Shown here: positions 1 to 5,912 of the stretch, piece after piece
How the letters are laid out: each line of letters begins with the position of its first letter
Numbering within the stretch: the first letter of the stretch is position 1
Origin: Clostridiales bacterium
Lineage (GTDB): Bacteria; Bacillota; Clostridia; Lachnospirales; Lachnospiraceae
Direction: 5' to 3'
Assembly (NCBI GenBank): GCA_019423795.1
Contig: JAHZAT010000022.1
Coordinates: 1 to 17,894, forward strand
Length of the DNA stretch: 17,894 nt
Translations under genes and position numbers: made by a program
Notes under the pieces: generated by a model
What the model was told of the DNA's origin: nothing
Databases searched by the model: none
Seen by the model: the letters and a program-made list of their open reading frames with translations, nothing else

Positions 1-10
1 CTAATAACAG

Positions 11-70
11 AAGAGCCATCCGGCGAGCATAAATTCTCTGGCGGATGGCTCTTATTCTTATTTATTTTTT
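11..70 (+). terminator. Rho-independent terminator-like hairpin
   Basis: A 12-bp perfect stem pairs AAGAGCCATCCG (11-22) with CGGATGGCTCTT (42-53) around a 19-nt loop. On the plus strand it is followed by a T-rich run (about 54-70), so it fits best as the terminator of a plus-strand gene lying left of the window. On the minus strand it sits about 45 nt past the pyrophosphatase stop codon and could also end that operon, but the T-run on that side is poor. It may therefore work in both directions. Confidence 0.75.
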
Positions 71-99
71 CTCATATACATATCAAAGACTATTACAAT

Positions 100-1734
100 C
101 TACTGCTGAAACGCATTCAACAGATTAGGAATCATCTGTTTCTTACGTGACATAACTCCAGGAAGAATTGCAACTTTATCTTCTGGTGTTACACCAAATC
201 CGCGTTCGATCACTCCCTCAGCTTCTGGTCCGCAGATCAGCAGATGTGTTGTTTCCTCTAAGATGTTTGTTAGCATAAAGAATACGTAATCAAGTCCCTG
301 TTCTTCTTTCACAGAATCCATATATTCAAGGATTGATGCTTTGATATCATCTAATTCTCCCTGATCCATGGATGTGATCTGTCCAACACCAAAATCAATT
401 GTATCGGCATTAAATTTCTTATAATCCATGTAGAAGATCTCGTTTGGAGTCTTACCACTTAAATCACTTCCTGCACGGAACATTGCTTTGGCATGTTCTT
501 CTACATCAATTCCTGCGATCTGTGCTAATTCTCTCGCGATCTGTTCGTCCACTGGTGTACATGTTGGAGAACGGAACATTAATGTATCAGAAAGAATTGC
601 AGAACACATTAATCCTGCCATCTCTTTTGTAATCTCGATTCCCTGTTCACGGTACATCTGAGCAACGATCGTTCCTGTACATCCAACTGGCTGATTTCTG
701 AAGTAAACTGGTGATACAGTTTCCACACTTCCGATTCTGTGGTGGTCGATGATCTCCATGATCTCACATTCTTCTAATCCTTCGACTGCCTGTGATACTT
801 CATTATGGTCAACTAAGATTACCTGTTTCTTGTTGAATTCTAAGATACGACGTCTAGAAATAAATCCTACAAATTCGTTATCTGCATTCAATACAGGGAA
901 GTAACGGAAACGTTTCTTTGTCATCTCTTCTTTGACATCATCTACAAAATCTGTTTCATTGAAAGATACGATCGTATCTGTTGCCATGATATAAGATACT
1001 GGCATTGCCTGGCAGATCAAACGGCTTGCTGTAAATGTATCATATGGTGTTGTGATGATTCTGCAGTTCTTTTCCTTTGCAAGTTCTAATACTTTATCAG
1101 TAACTTCTGTACCCATGCATACTACAACACACTGTACTCCTGTCTGGATCGCACCAATCTGTGCATCTTCACGGTTTGCAACGATCACTGTATCTTTAGC
1201 TGTTACAAATTCTTCCATTGTATCAACACTTGCGGCAGATACTGTTAACTTACCTTCTGTGATATATCCTTCGATATCTCCTGCCTGAAGTGTCCCATCT
1301 AATGTTTCTACAACATTTTTATATGGTGTTTTTGCTTTGGCAAGGATTTCATTGTCATAAACATCCATATCTGCTTTCAACACATCACTGATGGATACCA
1401 GACCGATCATTTTCTTTCCATCTAATACTGGAAGAGACACGATCTTCTCTGTCTGCATCATTTCACGTGCAGATTTCAGGGAATCTGTCGCTTTTGCACC
1501 TTTAACTAGATTTAAATTTACGTCTTTTAATCTTGGTCTTACATCACTAACATATTTTGGATCTTTAATTCCAAATGTATCCAATACATATCTTGTTTCG
1601 CCGTTGATATTACCGGCACGATATGCTTCGTATCCATTTCCTTCCACTTGATTCTTTAAGTTTGCGTATGCGATCGCAGAACAGATGGAATCTGTATCTG
1701 GATTGCGATGTCCAATGACATATACTTTTTTCAT
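100..1734 (-). CDS. ppaC: Manganese-dependent inorganic pyrophosphatase, CBS/DRTGG type (family II)
   Basis: A cytoplasmic enzyme that hydrolyses pyrophosphate to two phosphates. The 544-aa protein has the split DHH layout of nucleotide-regulated family II pyrophosphatases. Residues 1-65 hold the metal-binding GHRNPDTDS motif (8-16). A first CBS domain (about 68-125), a DRTGG-like domain (about 130-245) and a second CBS half (about 246-300) are inserted. The DHH domain resumes with VDHNE (308-312) and DHH (330-332), and the C-terminal DHHA2 domain carries SRKKQMIP near 529-536. Family members without the insert are about 310 aa, so the extra 230 residues are the regulatory module. In known relatives CBS domains bind adenine nucleotides (AMP/ADP inhibit), and DRTGG-containing enzymes also respond to diadenosine polyphosphates; regulation here is inferred. 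The ATG overlaps the stop of the upstream sensor kinase (ATGA), with GGAGGAA as ribosome binding site, so translation is coupled. It is the last gene of its operon. Confidence 0.95.
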   Translation of the reverse strand: MKKVYVIGHRNPDTDSICSAIAYANLKNQVEGNGYEAYRAGNINGETRYVLDTFGIKDPKYVSDVRPRLKDVNLNLVKGAKATDSLKSAREMMQTEKIVSLPVLDGKKMIGLVSISDVLKADMDVYDNEILAKAKTPYKNVVETLDGTLQAGDIEGYITEGKLTVSAASVDTMEEFVTAKDTVIVANREDAQIGAIQTGVQCVVVCMGTEVTDKVLELAKEKNCRIITTPYDTFTASRLICQAMPVSYIMATDTIVSFNETDFVDDVKEEMTKKRFRYFPVLNADNEFVGFISRRRILEFNKKQVILVDHNEVSQAVEGLEECEIMEIIDHHRIGSVETVSPVYFRNQPVGCTGTIVAQMYREQGIEITKEMAGLMCSAILSDTLMFRSPTCTPVDEQIARELAQIAGIDVEEHAKAMFRAGSDLSGKTPNEIFYMDYKKFNADTIDFGVGQITSMDQGELDDIKASILEYMDSVKEEQGLDYVFFMLTNILEETTHLLICGPEAEGVIERGFGVTPEDKVAILPGVMSRKKQMIPNLLNAFQQ

Positions 1735-2876
1735 TGTTCCTCCTTCTTTCTTGGCAGCCGTATTATGAATGTCGTATACTCATTCTGGCTTTTTGCTTTG
1801 ATAGTTCCATCATGAAGCTCTATGATCTCCTTCGCGATCGCAAGTCCAAGACCTGCCCCGCCAGTTTCAGAAGATCTTGCTTCATCTAATCTGTAAAATT
1901 TCTCAAACAGGTTATTTAATTGATGTTCTGGTATAGTCTTTCCCTGATTCCTGACTAAAATCTCTGCGTTATCTCCATCAATCATTCCATAAACCTCGAT
2001 GAGAGAATTCGGATAACAATACGATACTGCATTCCTTAACAGATTCTCAAAAACCCTGGCAAGCCTATCCGGATCACCATAAATTAATATTTTATCATCT
2101 ACCTCTATCTTCCACTCTAATCCTTTCTGCTTAAATACCGCAGCAAAAGAATCCATCACCTGTTCAAGCAGAACATAAAGATAAAATTCCTTTTTGTCCA
2201 AGGTAATATTCTGAAGATTATACCTTGTAATTTCAAAGAACTCATTGATCAGTTCTCCAAGACGTTTCGCTTTCTCAAGAGAAATTCCTATATACTTAGC
2301 TCTTTGTTCTTCCGACATATCCGGCGATTCATTTAACAATGATAAATATGCAATGATCGACGTCAACGGTGTCTTCAGATCATGAGCAAGATAGACGATG
2401 ATATCATTCTTTCTCTGCTCACTTTCTTCTGCAATCCGCCTCTGTTCTTTCAACGTTCCTTTGATCTCATTTAATTTATTCTCCAAAGGATTCAACTCTG
2501 GTGGGAGCAATATGCGGTCTTTGGATTCATTTAAGATCATCTGGATCCCGCCTTCAACCTGTCTTAGGTATGTCGTGAATTTTGACATACCCAGATAAAA
2601 GCTTAACAAAAGCAGCACAAAAAATCCAGCACCAATGATCATTGTTTTATTTTGTACAAAGATCAGACGATATACACGGATCGCTTCCAGCTCATCCATC
2701 CCGATCCGTTCAAATATATAAACGACCGTTTTGGCAAATGGATCCTGAAATACACCATCTACAAATATATCAAGTACAAAATATCCGATACATGCAACGA
2801 TCAAACTGATTCCCAATGTCTGTAGTATGATCCTTATCTTTAAACTTCTGTATTTACTCCTCAACTTTGTATCCAA
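1731..2876 (-). CDS. VanS-like membrane sensor histidine kinase
   Basis: A 381-aa sensor kinase with two membrane segments (about 15-37 and 79-98) enclosing a short extracellular loop of some 40 residues. Next come a linker and dimerisation helices with the H-box YLAHDLKTPLTS (phosphoacceptor His165), then an ATPase domain with the N-box ENLLRNAV (277-284), a G1 region and GGAGLGLAIAKEI. The H-box and following helix (EFFEITRYNLQ) resemble VanS-type kinases, but no vancomycin-resistance genes are present, so the stimulus is unknown. The reading frame opens at a TTG inside the end of the response regulator gene, overlapping it by 23 nt. No ATG occurs near, and the TTG has only a GGGGAG directly before it, so the exact start is uncertain; coupling to the upstream stop is likely. 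It presumably phosphorylates the adjacent VanR-like regulator. Confidence 0.93.
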   Translation of the reverse strand: MDTKLRSKYRSLKIRIILQTLGISLIVACIGYFVLDIFVDGVFQDPFAKTVVYIFERIGMDELEAIRVYRLIFVQNKTMIIGAGFFVLLLLSFYLGMSKFTTYLRQVEGGIQMILNESKDRILLPPELNPLENKLNEIKGTLKEQRRIAEESEQRKNDIIVYLAHDLKTPLTSIIAYLSLLNESPDMSEEQRAKYIGISLEKAKRLGELINEFFEITRYNLQNITLDKKEFYLYVLLEQVMDSFAAVFKQKGLEWKIEVDDKILIYGDPDRLARVFENLLRNAVSYCYPNSLIEVYGMIDGDNAEILVRNQGKTIPEHQLNNLFEKFYRLDEARSSETGGAGLGLAIAKEIIELHDGTIKAKSQNEYTTFIIRLPRKKEEQ

Positions 2877-3555
2877 CTCCCCAGACTGTCTTGATCAATT
2901 CTTTGTGTCCCATGACCTCTCCCAGCTTCTCACGGAGATGTCTGATATGTACCATAACTGTATTATTGTTATTCTTAAAATACTTTTCTTTCCATACCTG
3001 CTCAAAAAGATTCTCTGAGCTTATAACCTTCCCACGGTTCTGTGTCAGAATCCATAAAATTGAAAATTCCAGCGGTGTCAATGTAATTTCTTCTTCTCCA
3101 TAAGTACACTGGTGTGTTGCACGATTTAAGATAAGACCTGCGATCTCCAGTGTATCTTCCTGATTCATACCGCTTCCATCGTTGTATCTTGTAAATCTTC
3201 GAAGCTGTGCCTTCACTCTTGCCATCAATTCCAACGGCTCAAATGGTTTCTCAATATAATCATCAGCTCCCAATGTCAATCCATTAATCTTATCCATAGA
3301 AGATACTTTCGCTGTCAGCATGATCACAGGGAAATTGTGTGTTAAACGGATCTGTTTTAAAATCTCAAATCCATCAATATCTGGCAGCATCACATCAAGG
3401 ATCGCCAGATCAATATTCTCATGTTCTACACACGCCAAGGCATCCTTTCCATTGTAAAATTTATGTACATTATAATTTTCATTCTTTAAATATAATTCAA
3501 TAAAGTCAGCAATCTCTTTCTCGTCATCTACTACTAATACAGTTGACTGTCTCAT
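2854..3555 (-). CDS. VanR-like OmpR-family response regulator
   Basis: A 233-aa cytoplasmic transcription factor. The N-terminal receiver domain (1-120) has the acidic pair DDE (10-12), phosphoacceptor Asp54 in ILDVMLP, Thr81 and Lys103 (EKPF). The C-terminal winged-helix domain (about 138-232) shows the OmpR pattern with LTPLEFSILWIL, a recognition region (NNTVMVHIRHLREKLG) and the closing VWGVGYK wing. The receiver is close to VanR in style, including VDDEKEIADFIELYLKNENY. The ATG is preceded by AGGAGGAAG, and the stop of the upstream 342-aa gene lies 11 nt before it. Its 3' end overlaps the kinase gene, the normal arrangement for a cognate pair. Target promoters cannot be told from the sequence; autoregulation of this operon is a reasonable guess. 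Confidence 0.96.
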   Translation of the reverse strand: MRQSTVLVVDDEKEIADFIELYLKNENYNVHKFYNGKDALACVEHENIDLAILDVMLPDIDGFEILKQIRLTHNFPVIMLTAKVSSMDKINGLTLGADDYIEKPFEPLELMARVKAQLRRFTRYNDGSGMNQEDTLEIAGLILNRATHQCTYGEEEITLTPLEFSILWILTQNRGKVISSENLFEQVWKEKYFKNNNNTVMVHIRHLREKLGEVMGHKELIKTVWGVGYKVEE

Positions 3556-3566
3556 TCGCTTCCTCC

Positions 3567-4595
3567 TTACTCTTTACCACCCTGAATCACATGAAATCTT
3601 GCTTCTTGGCTTTCTTCTTCCACTTCTGTTCTCGTATGTCCCTTGAGACTATATAATGGTACAGTTTTATAAAGCGTACGGATCAATTCACAAAGGATCC
3701 TTTGATGTTCTTTATCTTCTTCGTCCAGAAGATTCACATACGCAGATGTAATCTCTTCATAAGTCAATCCATTTTGAATCTTAACAACCAGTGATTTTAC
3801 GATCATCATAACCTTATACTGATCATTCTCGATATTCTTCATCACAAAATCATATAATTCTGGGATTCCATCCCAGCCTCCAATTCCATTGCCTAGTGCC
3901 AGATTCTTATATTCATCTTCACTGTAACGTTTCCATGATAGATCTTCCCTAAGGCTCCACTGAATAAATACTTCGTTACGATTTTCTACCTCACGGCTTG
4001 CCAGTAACAGTCTTGAATTCATCTGATTTCTTAATAAGATTCCTGACTGCCAGAATACAATACGGAGTAATATAAATTCTTCCAACTCATCATATGTCAG
4101 CTCTGGGAACATCTCTTCCTGGATCATCTGGCAACACTCATAAATATCTAAAATACCATATAAAAACAACATTCCAAAGAGAATATTCTCAAGTCTGGTA
4201 CCCTCTTCTAACTCTTCCTGAACTCTGCGGCTTTTCAGAGAGAAGAAAAAATTATCCTTTGCTTCTATATTCAATAAGATCATATCGTCTTCATATGAGA
4301 GAAATCCAAGAAAATGTAACTGCTCAATCTCTCTTGCGTACATCTCAGCAATCAGACTCTCACCTTCCATATCCCAGCATTGCAGCAAGAATTCGATTGC
4401 TTCCTGCTGTAATAACTTAGTGATCAATTGTGGCATATCATAAAGTTTCTCTGCTATCTTCTCTGCCAGAGATACTTCACTTTCGTCTTCATGAAACACA
4501 ATATCGATTCGTTCCGATAAAACCATCAGGTTGACTCTTGGATTGGTCGCAAGTTCTTCTATATAAGTTCGTTTTGATTCTTCAATTCTTGCCAT
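3567..4595 (-). CDS. Unrecognised 342-aa soluble acidic protein
   Basis: I do not recognise a family with confidence. The protein has no signal peptide or membrane segment, is rich in Glu, Leu and Ile, and looks almost wholly helical, for example EKLYDMPQLITKLLQQEA near 48-65 and a segment near 150-190 that could fold like a winged helix (LTYDELEEFILLRI). The C-terminal PLYSLKGHTRTE (about 313-324) weakly recalls a motif next to SEC-C zinc-binding tails, but no cysteine-rich tail follows. The ATG has a clear AAGGAGGG site 8 nt upstream. The gene ends 11 nt before the VanR-like regulator, so it is very probably co-transcribed with the two-component system and the pyrophosphatase. An adaptor or regulator for that system is possible but is only inference. 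Confidence 0.85.
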   Translation of the reverse strand: MARIEESKRTYIEELATNPRVNLMVLSERIDIVFHEDESEVSLAEKIAEKLYDMPQLITKLLQQEAIEFLLQCWDMEGESLIAEMYAREIEQLHFLGFLSYEDDMILLNIEAKDNFFFSLKSRRVQEELEEGTRLENILFGMLFLYGILDIYECCQMIQEEMFPELTYDELEEFILLRIVFWQSGILLRNQMNSRLLLASREVENRNEVFIQWSLREDLSWKRYSEDEYKNLALGNGIGGWDGIPELYDFVMKNIENDQYKVMMIVKSLVVKIQNGLTYEEITSAYVNLLDEEDKEHQRILCELIRTLYKTVPLYSLKGHTRTEVEEESQEARFHVIQGGKE

Positions 4596-4679
4596 CGCCC
4601 GATCCCTCCTTTGTCTTAATCTTATAAAGTATATCTTATCGAGCTTCTTCCGTCCAGTGGAACAGGCATAAAGAGTCGT

Positions 4680-5513
4680 CTAAAATAATTCTTTAATTCG
4701 GTTTATATTCTCTTTTGTGACACGGTATCCCATATCATACGTTTGTTTTAATACATCAATGTCTTTCTCTAAACTATCGATTGTATACTCTGGTCTTAGG
4801 ATCACTGCCTTTCCTTCCCTCTCTAACTGCTCACAATATCTAACTGTTTTATTATATCTTATATGACGATTTAACAGCAGTTCCGGTAAATGTGGATATT
4901 TTCTCTTGAGAAGTTTTGCCGCAGCTTTGTTGCTCTTGCTTAATTCTTTTCTATACCCTTCTGGCCTTGTCAGTACGATCAGATTCTTATCATTCCCATC
5001 TTCTATTGATCGTCTGATCGGAATCGGATCTGCAATTCCACCATCATAATAAGGCTTTCCATCTACTTTGATCGTTGGAAATGCAAACGGGATCGCACAA
5101 GTTGCTCGAAGCATCGTACACTTCTTATCCAGTTTCATTCCATCTTTGTATTCTGCTTTCCCTGTCCATGCATTTGTTACACCGACCTTGATCGTTCCCT
5201 TGTATTCATTGAATGTCTTCCAGTCAAATGGATACAGTTTGTTTGGGATCGTGTCATATACGAAATCCAGTCCAAAAAGACTTCTCTCTTTCAGTAGATT
5301 CCCCGCTCCCATGTATCTTTTATCATTCCTGTGGTTCATCAGGATCTTTAAATTTCTTTCCTTTTGTTTGGATATATAGGAAAAACCATCACAGATTCCC
5401 GCAGATACTCCGATCATATAAGGAAACATGATATCTTCATCCAACAGTGCATCCATCACTCCTGCACTAAAGATCGGACGAAATGTTCCTCCTTCTAAAA
5501 TAATACCAGGCAT
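4680..5513 (-). CDS. Patatin-like phospholipase
   Basis: A 277-aa cytoplasmic lipid acyl hydrolase of the bacterial patatin (RssA/YjjU-like) group. The Ser-Asp dyad is intact: the oxyanion-hole glycine motif is EGGTFR (7-12), the nucleophile Ser37 lies in GVSAG (35-39) and the catalytic Asp157 in DGG (157-159). The arginine and phenylalanine around TCAIPFAFP (138-146) also fit the family. The C-terminal 100 residues are basic and helical, as in family members with a small extra domain. The natural substrate is unknown; this family usually cleaves fatty acids from glycerophospholipids. The ATG follows a strong GAGGAGGG site. The gene stands between the MITE-like element and the 342-aa gene; the 84-bp downstream gap allows read-through but does not prove it. 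Confidence 0.93.
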   Translation of the reverse strand: MPGIILEGGTFRPIFSAGVMDALLDEDIMFPYMIGVSAGICDGFSYISKQKERNLKILMNHRNDKRYMGAGNLLKERSLFGLDFVYDTIPNKLYPFDWKTFNEYKGTIKVGVTNAWTGKAEYKDGMKLDKKCTMLRATCAIPFAFPTIKVDGKPYYDGGIADPIPIRRSIEDGNDKNLIVLTRPEGYRKELSKSNKAAAKLLKRKYPHLPELLLNRHIRYNKTVRYCEQLEREGKAVILRPEYTIDSLEKDIDVLKQTYDMGYRVTKENINRIKELF

Positions 5514-5595
5514 CTTTATGCCCTCCTCATCTTCTTATGTTTCGTAAACTTGTCTTATGTTGTGTCATGTGAGTTCTATAGACACTTGCTCTTTA

Positions 5596-5600
5596 TTATA
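5596..5600. repeat. Putative target-site duplication, left copy (TTATA)
   Basis: TTATA abuts the left terminal repeat; the same pentamer abuts the right end at 5814-5818. This supports insertion but is short and A/T-rich. Confidence 0.4.
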
Positions 5601-5609
5601 TGATGTAAG

Positions 5610-5669
5610 TGTCAAAAGTATAAATTGCGTTTGTGCTTGCACAAATAAGCAATTTATACTTATTGACAC
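5610..5669. repeat. Long inverted repeat (hairpin 1 of the MITE-like element)
   Basis: Perfect 13-nt arms AAGTATAAATTGC (5616-5628) and GCAATTTATACTT (5649-5661) extend outward to GTGTCAA/TTGACAC with a one-nucleotide bulge. An inner TTTGTGC/GCACAAA pair sits in the loop. The left arm overlaps the terminal repeat, so the two structures would compete. Confidence 0.85.
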
Positions 5670-5688
5670 GCCGAACAACGAGAACGGA

Positions 5689-5716
5689 ATAAAATGGTGT
5701 GAACACACCATTTTAT
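5689..5716. repeat. Perfect 13-bp inverted repeat (hairpin 2)
   Basis: ATAAAATGGTGTG (5689-5701) and CACACCATTTTAT (5704-5716) are perfect reverse complements separated by two bases. CGAAC (5672-5676) and GTTCG (5721-5725, repeated at 5730-5734) could close a larger stem around it. GTTCGAGG is tandemly repeated at 5721-5728 and 5730-5737. Confidence 0.85.
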
Positions 5717-5735
5717 GGGAGTTCGAGGTGTTCGA

Positions 5736-5768
5736 GGATTGCGAAATTGCGTAGCAATGAAGCAATCC
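5736..5768. repeat. Inverted repeat with symmetric internal loop (hairpin 3)
   Basis: GGATTGC (5736-5742) pairs with GCAATCC (5762-5768), and the inner ATTGC (5746-5750) pairs with GCAAT (5754-5758). Identical GAA bulges lie on both sides, giving a near-perfect two-step hairpin. Confidence 0.8.
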
Positions 5769-5812
5769 GGGTACATCAGAGAGTGGCAAAATTTACTTTT
5801 GACACTCTCATC

Positions 5813-5821
5813 ATTATATCA
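5813..5821 (-). promoter_or_regulatory. Extended -10 promoter candidate
   Basis: On the minus strand the sequence reads TGATATAAT, a consensus TATAAT with the TGn extension. It lies at the outer edge of the right terminal repeat and points into the element and on towards the phospholipase gene. No good -35 hexamer stands 16-18 nt upstream; a TTGACA exists at 5848-5853 but is 29 nt away, which is too far. An extended -10 can work without a -35, so this is plausible but unproven. Confidence 0.4.
5814..5818. repeat. Putative target-site duplication, right copy (TTATA)
   Basis: This is the matching pentamer to 5596-5600 and lies directly outside the right terminal repeat. Confidence 0.4.
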
Positions 5822-5912
5822 CGTTTCGATTCTCCATTGTTACATTTTGTCAAAGATTTTCTTAAGAGATTTCGAAATTTTTGTGAATAAAAAAGATATC
5901 GCTTCCTTTCAT

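Larger units (their letters stand above)
5601..5813. mobile_element. MITE-like non-autonomous element with terminal inverted repeats
   Basis: The left end TGATGTAAGTGTCAAAAGTA (5601-5620) and the reverse complement of the right end, TGATGAGAGTGTCAAAAGTA (5794-5813), agree at 18 of 20 positions. TTATA flanks both ends directly (5596-5600 and 5814-5818), as a 5-bp target duplication would, although in A/T-rich DNA this short repeat could arise by chance. The inside is non-coding and made of palindromes. The 213-bp length, terminal repeats and lack of a gene fit a miniature inverted-repeat element moved by a transposase encoded elsewhere. A structured RNA gene is the alternative. No transposase is in the window, so the family cannot be named. 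Confidence 0.6.

Noticed and set aside
1731..3555. A vancomycin-resistance locus
   Set aside because: Only the regulator and kinase resemble VanR/VanS. No ligase, dehydrogenase or dipeptidase genes are present.
5565..5789. A 74-codon minus-strand frame and overlapping plus-strand frames inside the MITE-like element
   Set aside because: They are made of the palindromic element itself, lack a ribosome binding site and show no protein-like composition.
5602..5816. A CRISPR array from the repeated short motifs
   Set aside because: The repeats are inverted, not direct at regular spacing, and there are no spacers or cas genes.
5813..5853. TTGACA at 5848-5853 as the -35 box for TATAAT at 5813-5818
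   Set aside because: The spacing is 29 nt, far from the usual 16-18, so only the extended -10 was kept as a candidate.
5821..5912. A terminator directly after HK-A
   Set aside because: There is a T-run and the palindrome ATTTCGAAAT, but no stable G/C-containing stem followed by a T-tract on the minus strand.
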